A stretch of 47,379 nt of DNA from Dysgonamonadaceae bacterium (GCA_031272085.1 JAISUN010000034.1:1-47379); one strand, 5' to 3'; counted from the stretch's first letter, positions 1-7,752 are shown. Notes: a model not told the origin generated them from the sequence alone. Numbers and translations: made by a program.

Positions 1-1319
1 GACTGTTCGGTATCGTACAAAAGAACGGCTTTATTTGCGCAATTTTGCTGAATTGCTGTTCCAAGCGTATCAATATTTTCTTTTTCACGGATTGTTCCCG
101 CAATCAAACTGCCGACATAATTACTTTTTCCGGTACCTTCGCCGCCGGTAATTCCGAGCAAATTTCCCTGCGTTCCAAGCGGCACTCCATTTATTGAAAT
201 CAGCATTTCGGACTGAATCGGCGGGTTGCCGAAATCAACCTCGCAAGGTTTTAAAATAGCCATCGTTTCGCTGTATAAATTGTCCAAAAATTCAATGAAA
301 AGTTTTAAAAAATCCGTTTTTGTTTTGCCGAGTTTGAAAAAGTCGGAAATATCTTTTTCCGTTTTCTCGCCCGAAAGCGGCAAAACAAGCCGTTTAACGC
401 CTAAATCCGCGAGTTGCTGTGCGTGTCGTGCAGACGCTTCCAAGCCGGTTTTGTCTGTATCGTACAGTAAAACAAGATGTTTGAAACGGTACGACAGTTT
501 TTTTATAATACTCTGTGGAATATTTGATGTTTCGGAGTTAAAGCAAATTGCGTGAAAACCTTTTGCCGAAAGGGATAAAACATCTTTTTCTCCGCCTGTG
601 ATAAACAATGTGTCGCCTTTTGCCGGAAGTTGTTCAAGCCCAAAGCAATAATTATCGGGTAAAAGACCGCCATAGAGGAAGCGAATTTCTGATTTTGGAC
701 GGTAAATTTTAATATGCCGTTTGCCCTGATAACCAAACATTGGCTCGTTATCGGTTGAATATAGCGTAAATGGTTTTCCGTCATTATTTTCGCTGCGAAA
801 TTCTTTCAAAGAAACAATTTTGTAAGTTTTCAGAATTTCCGCTGTAATGCCATATTGCGCCCAAAATTCTTTTTCTTTCGCTGAAAAATGTCGAGAAATT
901 GCGGAATACGGTTTTTCCCTTTTCGGGGAAGGCATTGGGAAATTGTCCGGCTGTTTTTTCTTTTTTGTCTCGGGAACTGAAACCGAAACAAAAAATGAAT
1001 CGTCGTTTTCATCAATTCCGAGCGACAAATCTCGGTTAATCGTTTTCAGAATTTCGATAAAATCCTTTGGGTTGTTGCAATCCAACCTCTTGATTTTACC
1101 AACAATATCGAAACAATCGCCTGAATAAGTATCGTTCCCAAAATCCTTCATTTTGTAGGACAGACTTCGACGGTCATAGTAGATATTGCACGAGGCTTTA
1201 CTGTCTTCATAAAAAGGATTCAGAAATTTTTTTCCGAGCCGCCATTCTGCCGGAACGTAATACCGGAAAACAGCAAAACCTCTGTTTGTTCTATCCAATA
1301 TGTTTTGTTTGTTAAGCAT
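1..1319 (-). CDS. TOPRIM primase / RecA-like ATPase of a mobile element (3' end missing)
   Basis: The frame opens at an ATG at 1319 and stays open to the left edge, so about 439 N-terminal residues are visible and the C-terminus is outside the window. The first ~110 residues resemble a CHC2-type primase N-terminus (NPFYEDSKASC, then KMKDFG, then GDCFDIVGKI) but lack an obvious zinc-cysteine set. A TOPRIM core follows near residues 235-290, with GGEKD and LLYDTDKTG supplying the acidic residues. A RecA/DnaB-like ATPase then begins with a Walker A motif, GGEGTGKS. This order matches primase-helicase proteins of Bacteroidota integrative and mobilizable elements, where they would prime and unwind the element's DNA. 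The start codon overlaps the end of the upstream helix-turn-helix gene by 8 bp, suggesting translational coupling. The family assignment rests on motifs only. Confidence 0.8.
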   Translation of the reverse strand, partial: MLNKQNILDRTNRGFAVFRYYVPAEWRLGKKFLNPFYEDSKASCNIYYDRRSLSYKMKDFGNDTYSGDCFDIVGKIKRLDCNNPKDFIEILKTINRDLSLGIDENDDSFFVSVSVPETKKKKQPDNFPMPSPKREKPYSAISRHFSAKEKEFWAQYGITAEILKTYKIVSLKEFRSENNDGKPFTLYSTDNEPMFGYQGKRHIKIYRPKSEIRFLYGGLLPDNYCFGLEQLPAKGDTLFITGGEKDVLSLSAKGFHAICFNSETSNIPQSIIKKLSYRFKHLVLLYDTDKTGLEASARHAQQLADLGVKRLVLPLSGEKTEKDISDFFKLGKTKTDFLKLFIEFLDNLYSETMAILKPCEVDFGNPPIQSEMLISINGVPLGTQGNLLGITGGEGTGKSNYVGSLIAGTIREKENIDTLGTAIQQNCANKAVLLYDTEQ

Positions 1320-1623
1320 TTTTGTTGAAATTATCAATCAATATTTGCAAATTATCAGGATTGCATCTAACCAAGCCTTCGTTAAGCATACGCCTTACTT
1401 CGCTTATTTTGTATCTTGGCTTTCCCGTCGCTTTTGAATAGTTCAGCATTTGTTCTTTTCGCAACCGTTGCAAGGTACGTTTGCTAACTTTGAGGTATTG
1501 GCATATTTCGTACTCGTCCACCCATTCGTCATCGTTGGAATAGATTTTTACGAATCTGGTAATTTTGTCTAATCGCTTGATAATTTCCTTATATGCTCTT
1601 GATTCAATTGTTATTATTTCCAT
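1312..1623 (-). CDS. Helix-turn-helix (excisionase-like) DNA-binding protein
   Basis: A 103-residue protein starting MEIITIESRAYKEI. An ATG exists 51 bp upstream, but this start is preferred because the upstream extension (MLRSFPTFALNN) is unlike the family. The middle carries a MerR/excisionase-type winged helix-turn-helix (WVDEYEICQYLKVSKRTLQRL, about residues 50-72) followed by KPRYKISEVRRML. Such proteins sit directly before the primase gene in many Bacteroidota mobile elements and act as excision or gene-expression regulators; that role is inferred here. Its stop codon lies inside the start region of the downstream primase gene (8 bp overlap), so the two form one unit read leftward out of the window. 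Confidence 0.8.
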   Translation of the reverse strand: MEIITIESRAYKEIIKRLDKITRFVKIYSNDDEWVDEYEICQYLKVSKRTLQRLRKEQMLNYSKATGKPRYKISEVRRMLNEGLVRCNPDNLQILIDNFNKNA

Positions 1624-1673
1624 AAATAGAAAAATTAGATTATTGAGCGCAAAGGTCGGGAAACTGCGCAACA

Positions 1674-1681
1674 CAAATTTA
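1674..1681 (-). promoter_or_regulatory. Candidate -7 box for the helix-turn-helix/primase unit
   Basis: On the minus strand this reads TAAATTTG, matching the Bacteroidota consensus TAnnTTTG. It implies a transcription start near 1670 and a leader of about 45 nt before the chosen ATG at 1623. No convincing TTTG is seen at the -33 position. Confidence 0.45.
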
Positions 1682-1804
1682 CAGAATGGGAAAAATAAAT
1701 TGTTATATTATTTAATTTAAGGTATTTACAAAAACATTAAAAATTAGAAAGTTGAAAATTTGACGGAAAATTCATAATAATTCATATTTCAGGTCAAGGC
1801 AACA

Positions 1805-1856
1805 CAGTGCAAGGTGCAAGCATATATTTATATATATGTGCTTGCACCTTGCACTG
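1805..1856. repeat. 18 bp perfect inverted repeat with AT-rich loop
   Basis: The arms CAGTGCAAGGTGCAAGCA (1805-1822) and its exact complement (1839-1856) flank a 16 nt AT-rich loop that can pair a little further. Each arm itself contains GTGCAAG twice in tandem. There is no T-tract after it on the plus strand, so a simple terminator is unlikely in that direction. Its place between the element's leftward operon and the putative element end would suit a replication or transfer origin, or a large operator. Confidence 0.9.
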
Positions 1857-1883
1857 ATGTATAAAAAATTAATATTCAGAATT

Positions 1884-1914
1884 TTTGGCAGTTCAAAATA
1901 TTTTTGTAATTTTG
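1884..1914 (+). promoter_or_regulatory. Bacteroidota-type promoter without an assigned gene
   Basis: TTTG at 1884-1887, a 19 bp spacer, then TAATTTTG at 1907-1914: an excellent match to the consensus. Transcription would start near 1918 and run rightward through the repeat region. The first recognised gene is ald, 500 bp away with its own promoter. A 26-codon frame from 1948 is the only obvious reading frame and is not convincing, so a short non-coding transcript is possible. Confidence 0.5.
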
Positions 1915-1933
1915 TACCCAAGTCAAATGTGGA
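1908..1933 (+). repeat. Direct repeat copy 1 (possible attachment core)
   Basis: This 26 bp copy starts AATTTTGTACCCAAG and ends CAAATGTGGA. It matches the copy at 2267-2291 except for one extra C and one T/C change, and similarity stops abruptly on both sides. That pattern is expected of attachment-site duplications left by a site-specific element. The left 7 bp also form part of a promoter box. Confidence 0.6.
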
Positions 1934-2179
1934 CATTTCTAACTGAAATGCGACAAAAAAGCAGTCTAAAAGCGTTCTTTGTAAGAATTTTCATTCATTA
2001 CCATTTCATTACCAAGCAGGTAATATGAATGAAAAAAATAATTGAATATAAATAATTTAACTTAATCAGTTCAAAATCCGCCCGGGTTCACTGGGGAAAA
2101 GAAATACGAGTTTTGAACCGGATTTCTGGAAAAGTGCAAAAATAGTCTGAATTATTTTCTCATTCATTTTCATTCGTCC

Positions 2180-2293
2180 CTATCTCTTCCCCACCCCCAT
2201 AAACAAAGGCAAAAACAAAAAAGAGCCAAGCAGAGAAATGATAAGGCCGCCTATTGTTCCGGCTGCAATTTTGTACCAAGCCAAATGTGGAAA
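2180..2293 (-). pseudogene. Remnant of a membrane-protein gene (C-terminal end)
   Basis: On the minus strand an open frame without a start codon encodes FPHLAWYKIAAGTIGGLIIS and then a hydrophobic run LLGSFLFLPLFMGVG, ending KR and a stop at 2180-2182. This looks like a final transmembrane helix with a positive tail, cut off on its upstream side. I do not recognise the parent family, and a chance open frame cannot be excluded. Confidence 0.3.
2267..2291 (+). repeat. Direct repeat copy 2 (possible attachment core)
   Basis: This 25 bp copy starts AATTTTGTACCAAG and ends CAAATGTGGA. Unlike copy 1 it lacks the T needed for a promoter box. On the minus strand it is part of the open frame of the membrane-protein remnant, which suggests this copy may be the ancestral chromosomal context. 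Confidence 0.6.
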
Positions 2294-2323
2294 TCAGTCT
2301 TTTTTATTTTTAACCCGATACGC

Positions 2324-2355
2324 TTGCGCTATTTGAAAAAAATATTGTACTTTTG
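2324..2355 (+). promoter_or_regulatory. Promoter of the ald operon
   Basis: TTG at 2324-2326, a 21 bp spacer, and TACTTTTG at 2348-2355. The inferred transcription start is near 2359, leaving an AT-rich leader of about 55 nt before the ATG at 2415. Confidence 0.7.
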
Positions 2356-2414
2356 CAGCGGTTTTAAAAAACCTTATAATTTATAAATTTTTTAACTTTT
2401 TATCAGGAAATATT

Positions 2415-3512
2415 ATGAAAATAGGTATTCCAAAAGAAATCAAAAACAATGAAAACCGGGTGGCGATAACCCCCGGCGGCGTTCACGCCCTGGCAGCGCA
2501 CGGCCACAAAGTTTACATCGAAAAAAATGCAGGCGCAAACAGCGGATTCGGCGATGAATCCTACATCCGCGCCGGAGCCGAAATCCTGCCGGGAGCAAAA
2601 GACGTTTTCGACGCCGCCGAAATGATAATCAAAGTAAAGGAACCAATTCCTGTCGAATATAATTTAATTCGGCCGAATCAACTGCTGTTCACATATTTTC
2701 ATCTCGCCGCCGACAGGACGCTGACCGATGCGATGCTCGCTGCCGGCGCAGTCTGTTTGGCGTATGAAACGGTAGAACTCAACCGCACGCTGCCGCTACT
2801 CGTGCCGATGTCGGAAGTTGCAGGCCGGATGTCGGTTCAGCAAGGCGCAAAATATCTCGAAAAACCGCAGGGCGGAAAGGGAATTTTGCTGGGCGGAGTT
2901 CCGGGCGTGAAGCCGGCTAAAGTCCTCGTTCTCGGCGGAGGCGTCGTTGGAACGCAGGCCGCGCTGATGGCTGCCGGACTGGGAGCGCACGTTACGATTA
3001 TGGACATTTCGCTGCCCCGCCTGCGCTATTTGAGCGAAATAATGCCCGCCAACGTCGATACGATGATGTCGAGCCGCTACAATATCGAGCAGATTTTGCC
3101 CGAAACCGATTTGGTTATCGGCGCAGTGCTGATTCCGGGCGCAAAAGCGCCGTATTTGGTTACAAAAGATATGCTGAAACTGATTAAACCCGGGTCGGTA
3201 CTCGTTGACGTGGCCATCGACCAGGGCGGCTGCTTTGAAACTTCGCGCCCGACAACTCACGCCGAGCCGATTTACGAAGTAGATGGCGTGATTCACTATT
3301 GCGTGGCAAACATTCCGGGCGCAGTGCCGATGACTTCGACGCTTGCTCTGACCAACGCTACCTTGCCCTACGCCCTCGTTTTGGCGGATATGGGATGGAA
3401 AGCCGCCTGCGAAAAATACGCCGACCTGAAATCAGGCCTCAACGCAGTGAACGGCAAAATCACGTATAAAGCCGTCGCAGACACATTCGGGTACGATTAT
3501 ACAGAAATATAA
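2415..3512 (+). CDS. ald: Alanine dehydrogenase
   Basis: A 365-residue cytosolic enzyme, full family length, that interconverts L-alanine and pyruvate plus ammonia using NAD(H). The N-terminal signature GIPKEIKNNENRVAITP is present. The known catalytic and substrate-binding set can be read directly: R15, K75, H96 (FTYFHLAAD) and D269 (VDVAIDQGG). The NAD-binding Rossmann motif is VLVLGGGVVGTQAA at residues 170-183. The end of the catalytic domain (VANIPGAVPMTSTLAL) is also typical. It begins a two-gene operon with the lipoprotein peptidase 11 bp downstream, a pairing that suggests use of amino acids released from peptides. Confidence 0.96.
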   Translation: MKIGIPKEIKNNENRVAITPGGVHALAAHGHKVYIEKNAGANSGFGDESYIRAGAEILPGAKDVFDAAEMIIKVKEPIPVEYNLIRPNQLLFTYFHLAADRTLTDAMLAAGAVCLAYETVELNRTLPLLVPMSEVAGRMSVQQGAKYLEKPQGGKGILLGGVPGVKPAKVLVLGGGVVGTQAALMAAGLGAHVTIMDISLPRLRYLSEIMPANVDTMMSSRYNIEQILPETDLVIGAVLIPGAKAPYLVTKDMLKLIKPGSVLVDVAIDQGGCFETSRPTTHAEPIYEVDGVIHYCVANIPGAVPMTSTLALTNATLPYALVLADMGWKAACEKYADLKSGLNAVNGKITYKAVADTFGYDYTEI

Positions 3513-3523
3513 TTTTATATACA

Positions 3524-5530
3524 ATGAAAAATTTGCTATGCTTTTTTCTTATTCTTGTCGTTATGATTTCGTGTAAACAAACATCACATCAAACGCTTAA
3601 ACAAGAAGCGCTTCCGACCGAAAAAATCATTGCCGAACTGGCCACAGTGCAGGGAGTTGACTCCCTGCTCGCCGCCAAGGGCGTGAATCAAACCGCCCGC
3701 CTCTGGCAAAAATCGGACGGAACAGCCGAAGAATTTGCCGCTTTCTGCAAGGAAAATTTCATTGCCGATTCGGCGATGAAACGGCAAATGTTCCTCAAAA
3801 TCAGCCAGTATTTGGAGGCTATAACAGGAAATTTCAACGAAATGACCTTGCAACTGCAAATCAACACCAACGAGCCTACCGGCCCGCTTTTGCCTGTCGA
3901 TGAAGCATTTGCAGCCTACAATCCGGGCAGCCACCAGAGCGACGACCTTTACGCAAACAAACTTGCGTTCATCATCACTCTTAATTTTCCCGAATATTCG
4001 CTTGCGGAAAAGGAAATGCTTGGAACAGACCGGCTTGCGTGGGCTTACGCCCGCCTCGGCGACAGATTTACTGCCCGCGTTCCTGCCGAAGCGCAGCAGT
4101 TGGTTTCAAAGGCCAACAGCGACGCCGACGTTTATGTTTCAAACTACAACATTTACGCCGGACACCTGCTCGACCAAAGCGGAAACCGCATTTTTCCGGA
4201 AGATATGGTTTTGCTGTCGCACTGGAATCTGCGCGACGAGATTAAAGCCGATTACGCAGGAGGAGCGGAAGGCCTGAAAAAGCAGCAAACAATTTACGAG
4301 GTAATGAAGCGGATTATTTCGCAGGAAATTCCGGTGGAAGTAATCAATTCGCCTGATTATGAATGGAATCCGTTTACAAACAAGGTTTTCTCGAAAGGAG
4401 CCGAAGCAGCCGGAAATCCCGAAAATACAGTGCGTTACGAAAAATTCCTCGCCAATTTCAAAGCAATGCTCGAAGTGGATAAATATACGGGCAACACTTA
4501 CATCGACCGCAATTTTTTGGAAGATATGGAAGTAACCGTCGATGATACCGAAAATATGCTGCGCACTCTGCTTTCCTCGCCCGAAATGAAAGCCCTCGCC
4601 AAAAAGGTTTCCGAAAGGCTGGGACGGCCGCTGCAAGCCTTCGATATCTGGTACGACGGCTTCAAACCCCGCAGTTCGATTAACGAAGAAATGTTGAGCA
4701 ATATGACGCGCAAACTCTATCCAAATGCCGATGCAATGCAGAAACGCCTGCCCGCGATTCTCGAAAAACTCGGATTTGCAAAAGACCGCGCCGCATATAT
4801 TGCCGACAAGATTGAAGTTGACCCTGCCCGCGGTTCGGGACACGCTTGGGGAGCGGCAATGAAGGGACAAAAATCGCATTTGAGAACCCGTATCCCCGAA
4901 GGCGGAATGGATTACAAGGGCTACAATATTGCAATTCACGAATTCGGCCACAACGTGGAACAGACAATTTCGCTCTACAACGTTGATTATTACACGCTTT
5001 CCGGCGTTCCCAACACGGCTTTTACCGAGGCTCTGGCTTTCGTTTTCCAGAAACGCGATTTGTTCATTCTGGGCGTTAACGACAACAATCCCGACGCACG
5101 CAAACTCGACGTTATGGATAAGGCATGGAATATGTATGAGATGGGCGGGGTTTCGCTGCTCGATATAAGCGTCTGGAAATGGATTTACGCTCATCCCGAC
5201 GCTACTGCCGAAGACCTGAAAAACGAGGTAATACGCCTTGCAAAAGAAATCTGGAACGAATATTACGCTCCCGTTTTCGGGCAAAAAGACGAAACTATCC
5301 TTGCAATTTATTCACATTCAATAAGTTATCCGCTTTATTTGTCGGCTTATTCTTTCGGCCAGATTATAGAATTTCAGTTGGAAGAATATCTCAACGGCAA
5401 AAATTTTGCGCAGGAAGTTGACAGGATTTTCCGCCTCGGCAAGCTGACGCCCAATCAGTGGATACTTCAAGCAACCGGAAAGCCGCTGTCGGTCGAACCT
5501 TTGCTCGAAGCCTTGCGGAATTTAGAATAA
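3524..5530 (+). CDS. Lipoprotein zinc metallopeptidase, M3-like (HEFGH)
   Basis: A 668-residue protein with a short hydrophobic signal peptide ending in a lipobox-like VMIS|C at about residue 17, so it is probably a lipid-anchored envelope protein. The zinc site is HEFGH at residues 472-476, followed by a candidate third ligand E502 in TEALAFV. The motif and the spacing of about 26 residues resemble M3 oligopeptidases such as thimet oligopeptidase, although the surrounding sequence is divergent and I cannot place it firmly in a MEROPS family. The region before the zinc site is long and largely helical in character. It is co-directional with ald (11 bp gap), so a role in peptide breakdown feeding alanine catabolism is plausible but inferred. 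Confidence 0.75.
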   Translation: MKNLLCFFLILVVMISCKQTSHQTLKQEALPTEKIIAELATVQGVDSLLAAKGVNQTARLWQKSDGTAEEFAAFCKENFIADSAMKRQMFLKISQYLEAITGNFNEMTLQLQINTNEPTGPLLPVDEAFAAYNPGSHQSDDLYANKLAFIITLNFPEYSLAEKEMLGTDRLAWAYARLGDRFTARVPAEAQQLVSKANSDADVYVSNYNIYAGHLLDQSGNRIFPEDMVLLSHWNLRDEIKADYAGGAEGLKKQQTIYEVMKRIISQEIPVEVINSPDYEWNPFTNKVFSKGAEAAGNPENTVRYEKFLANFKAMLEVDKYTGNTYIDRNFLEDMEVTVDDTENMLRTLLSSPEMKALAKKVSERLGRPLQAFDIWYDGFKPRSSINEEMLSNMTRKLYPNADAMQKRLPAILEKLGFAKDRAAYIADKIEVDPARGSGHAWGAAMKGQKSHLRTRIPEGGMDYKGYNIAIHEFGHNVEQTISLYNVDYYTLSGVPNTAFTEALAFVFQKRDLFILGVNDNNPDARKLDVMDKAWNMYEMGGVSLLDISVWKWIYAHPDATAEDLKNEVIRLAKEIWNEYYAPVFGQKDETILAIYSHSISYPLYLSAYSFGQIIEFQLEEYLNGKNFAQEVDRIFRLGKLTPNQWILQATGKPLSVEPLLEALRNLE

Positions 5531-5795
5531 TCCTGCCCCGGATAACCGAGTTTGTGCATAAATAAGTCGATGAGCGGCCGACCGAAGCAGGAACGGGCTT
5601 TGTAATGCTAAATTAGGGGAGGTTTTGAATTGTTTTCAAAGGTAATAAACATATTTTAATAAATATTTAGGTTTTTTAATCGTTTTGTTTAACTTTTTGC
5701 TGAATAATTCTACTTTTCCGAACCGATTTATTATGAAATGATAATTTGAGCCTTATAATTAGGCCGAAATATCGTTTTCTGCAAAAGTTTTGATA
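5531..5795. other. Intergenic stretch, no gene seen
   Basis: AT-rich sequence between the peptidase stop and the terminator before thrC. The only open frame here, on the minus strand, has no family resemblance or sensible composition. I see no RNA gene or repeat. Confidence 0.6.
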
Positions 5796-5837
5796 AAAAC
5801 GCCGGAATCGCGTCTCGTTTTGCGATTCCGGCGTTTT
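5796..5837. terminator. Strong bidirectional terminator
   Basis: Perfect 16 bp arms (5796-5811 and 5822-5837) around a 10 nt loop, with an A-tract at one end and a T-tract at the other. It lies 51 bp past the thrC stop and can also stop transcripts from the ald operon. Confidence 0.9.
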
Positions 5838-5888
5838 ATATAAGCGCTGCGCGGATAAAAATCGTGCCAAATTAAACGAATAGCCGAT

Positions 5889-7193
5889 TTATCCTCTTTT
5901 TAAAAGTTCGACCTTCAAAGCCGCAAAATCGGCGGGTATTTCTACCGTCTGTTTCCGGCCTTTCATAAATTCCTGCAATTTTTGCGGGATTTCGAGCGGT
6001 TTTCCGATAATGCCCTCAATGGTTTCGCGGAATTTGGCGGGATGAGCCGTTTCGAGAAAAACGCCGGTTTCGCCGTCGCGGAGCAGGTTTTGCAAGGCAT
6101 CGTAACCGCAGGCTCCGTGCGGGTCGAGCAAATATCCGGTTTTACGAAAACATTCGGCTACCGTTTGGCGGATTTTATCGTCGTCCGTCCGCCAGCCCGA
6201 AATAAGGGATTTTATTTTCTCGTAATCGTCTTTGTATAAATCAATTATGCGGGTAAAATTGCTCGGAGCGCCTACGTCCATTGCGTTGGCCAAAGTTTGA
6301 ACCGAAGCGCGGGGGCGGTATTGTCCGGTTTTCAGATACTCGTAAAACACGTCGTTGCGGTTATTGGCCGCAATAAACCTTTTGACGGGCAAGCCCATCC
6401 CTCGGGCAAAAAGGCCGGCCGTAAGATTGCCGAAATTGCCGCTGGGAACGCAAATCACAATATTATCGTGAATGCCTTGCCGCACCAACTGCGCATAAGC
6501 GTTGAAATAATAAAACGACTGGGGCAAAAAGCGGGCTACATTGATGGAATTGGCCGAAGTCAGGTTCATTTTTGCGTTCAGTTCGCCGTCGAGAAAAGCC
6601 GATTTTACCAAAGCCTGACAGTCGTCGAAAGTCCCTTCAACTTCCACTGCCGTAATGTTTTGCCCAAGAGTAGTAAACTGACATTCCTGAATTGGGCTGA
6701 CTTTTCCTTTCGGATACAGCACGAAAACGTGAATGCCCTCCACGCCGAGAAAGCCGTTTGCAACCGCGCTGCCTGTATCGCCTGAAGTTGCGACAAGCAC
6801 ATTTACCCGTTCAAGTCCCTCTTTTTTAACAAAATAAGCCAGCAGACGCGCCATAAATCTTGCGCCCACGTCCTTGAAAGCCAAAGTCGGCCCGTGAAAA
6901 AGTTCGAGGCTGAAAATCCGCTCCCCAAGCCCGACGAGCGGGGTATCGAAACACAGAGTATCGTAAACGGTTGATTTCAAAATATCGTTATCGACGTCGC
7001 CGCCAAAAAACGCTTCCGCCACGCGGAAAGCCGTCTCTTGAAATGAAAAATCAGAAATTTTGTCATAAAATGACAGGGGCAAAACAGGAATTTTTTCCGG
7101 CATATAAAGCCCGCGGTCAGGGGCTAATCCCTTAATTACTGCGTCTTTAAGCCCGACTTCCGGCGATTTTCTGTTTGTAGAATAATATTTCAT
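5889..7193 (-). CDS. thrC: Threonine synthase
   Basis: A 434-residue PLP enzyme that converts O-phosphohomoserine to L-threonine in the cytosol. The N-terminus MKYYSTN and the PLP-lysine motif HGPTLAFKDVGARF are characteristic, followed by the phosphate-binding segment ATSGDTGSAVANGF. Length is normal for the Bacteroidota type. Two in-frame ATGs lie 6 bp apart; the second (7193) is chosen because MKYYSTN is the usual family start. It is a single-gene unit, divergent from perR and ended by the terminator at 5796-5837. Confidence 0.95.
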   Translation of the reverse strand: MKYYSTNRKSPEVGLKDAVIKGLAPDRGLYMPEKIPVLPLSFYDKISDFSFQETAFRVAEAFFGGDVDNDILKSTVYDTLCFDTPLVGLGERIFSLELFHGPTLAFKDVGARFMARLLAYFVKKEGLERVNVLVATSGDTGSAVANGFLGVEGIHVFVLYPKGKVSPIQECQFTTLGQNITAVEVEGTFDDCQALVKSAFLDGELNAKMNLTSANSINVARFLPQSFYYFNAYAQLVRQGIHDNIVICVPSGNFGNLTAGLFARGMGLPVKRFIAANNRNDVFYEYLKTGQYRPRASVQTLANAMDVGAPSNFTRIIDLYKDDYEKIKSLISGWRTDDDKIRQTVAECFRKTGYLLDPHGACGYDALQNLLRDGETGVFLETAHPAKFRETIEGIIGKPLEIPQKLQEFMKGRKQTVEIPADFAALKVELLKRG

Positions 7194-7209
7194 ACACATA
7201 AATTTGCCG

Positions 7210-7217
7210 CAAAGTTA
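7210..7217 (-). promoter_or_regulatory. Candidate -7 box for thrC
   Basis: The minus strand reads TAACTTTG here, placing the transcript start near 7206, about 13 nt before the start codon. The -33 element is not clear. Confidence 0.5.
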
Positions 7218-7250
7218 CGCCTTTTTTATTAGAAAAAAAATTCCAAACTC

Positions 7251-7281
7251 TTGTTTATATAAAAAAGATTACTTACCTTTG
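7251..7281 (+). promoter_or_regulatory. Promoter of the perR-rubrerythrin operon
   Basis: TTG at 7251-7253, a 20 bp spacer, and TACCTTTG at 7274-7281. The start of transcription would be near 7285, just upstream of the palindrome at 7297-7309. Confidence 0.75.
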
Positions 7282-7296
7282 TATCCGAAATAAAAC

Positions 7297-7309
7297 TGTA
7301 ATTATTACA
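7297..7309. promoter_or_regulatory. Candidate PerR/Fur-type operator
   Basis: TGTAATTATTACA is a perfect 6-1-6 palindrome, close in form to the AT-rich 7-1-7 boxes bound by PerR and other Fur-family regulators. It lies about 12 nt past the inferred transcription start and 15 bp before the regulator's own ATG, so autoregulation is likely. Confidence 0.6.
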
Positions 7310-7323
7310 AAATTAAAATCATT

Positions 7324-7752
7324 ATGAAAATAGAAGCGAAAGACAGACTTGTAGAATACGGCATCAAGCCGTCGCTGCACCGGATAGCAATAATGGACTA
7401 TTTGATTAAAAATCACGTCCATCCTGCTGCCGATACGATATTCAGCAGTTTGTACCCTTCTATTCCCACGCTGTCGAAAACTACGGTTTACAATACGCTG
7501 AAACTGTTTGAAGAGCAGGGAGCGGTGGCGGCGATAGTGATTGACGAAAAAAATGTGCGCTACGACGCCGATTTATCGCCCCACGCACATTTCCGCTGCA
7601 AAAAATGTGGAGCGATTCACGATTTGAAATTGGAAAATTTCGAGGCAATGAAAGTGGTAAACGCCGGCAATTTACAGATAACCGAATGTCAGGTTTACTT
7701 CGGCGGATATTGCGGAAATTGCAGTATTTTAACTGATTACAGTGTTAATTAA
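7324..7752 (+). CDS. perR: Fur-family transcriptional repressor, PerR-like
   Basis: A 142-residue regulator of standard length. The N-terminal winged helix includes HRIAIMDYLIKNHVHPAADT and LSKTTVYNTLKLFEEQGAV, the latter being the DNA-recognition region. The C-terminal part carries HAHFRCKKC and CGNC, the two Cys-x-x-Cys pairs of the structural zinc site, with histidines and an aspartate for the regulatory metal. PerR is favoured over Fur because the gene shares a transcript with a peroxide-reducing rubrerythrin 33 bp downstream and has a palindromic box in its leader. It would repress the operon until peroxide oxidises the bound iron. The Fur/PerR distinction is inferred from context. Confidence 0.85.
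   Translation: MKIEAKDRLVEYGIKPSLHRIAIMDYLIKNHVHPAADTIFSSLYPSIPTLSKTTVYNTLKLFEEQGAVAAIVIDEKNVRYDADLSPHAHFRCKKCGAIHDLKLENFEAMKVVNAGNLQITECQVYFGGYCGNCSILTDYSVN

Larger units (their letters stand above)
1624..2414. other. Gene-poor junction between mobile element and chromosome
   Basis: About 790 bp without a recognised intact gene. It holds a long inverted repeat (1805-1856), two near-identical 25-26 bp direct repeats (1908-1933 and 2267-2291), a remnant of a membrane-protein gene on the minus strand (2180-2293), and promoters in both directions. An 11 bp word, CAGTTCAAAAT, occurs at 1889 and 2067. Near 2069-2080 and 2111-2125 lie segments whose halves are mutually complementary (GTTCAAAA with TTTTGAAC, AAATCCG with CGGATTT). 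No integrase or tRNA gene was recognised. The composition and repeats fit the end of an integrated element, which is an inference. Confidence 0.6.

Noticed and set aside
503..1128. Three open frames of 61-93 codons around the left-edge gene
   Set aside because: They overlap the long primase frame, which is open to the window edge and carries TOPRIM and Walker A motifs.
1948..2028. 26-codon open frame after the orphan promoter
   Set aside because: Too short, with no ribosome-binding context and low-complexity CATT repeats in its second half.
2067..2125. tRNA-like look of the sequence around GTTCAAAATCCGCCCGGG
   Set aside because: The T-loop-like word is present, but no matching acceptor stem, D-arm or anticodon arm can be drawn.
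4139..5284. 381-codon open frame on the minus strand
   Set aside because: It lies wholly opposite the metallopeptidase gene, whose signal peptide and HEFGH site are clear; the antisense product has no recognisable domain and is an effect of the codon usage.
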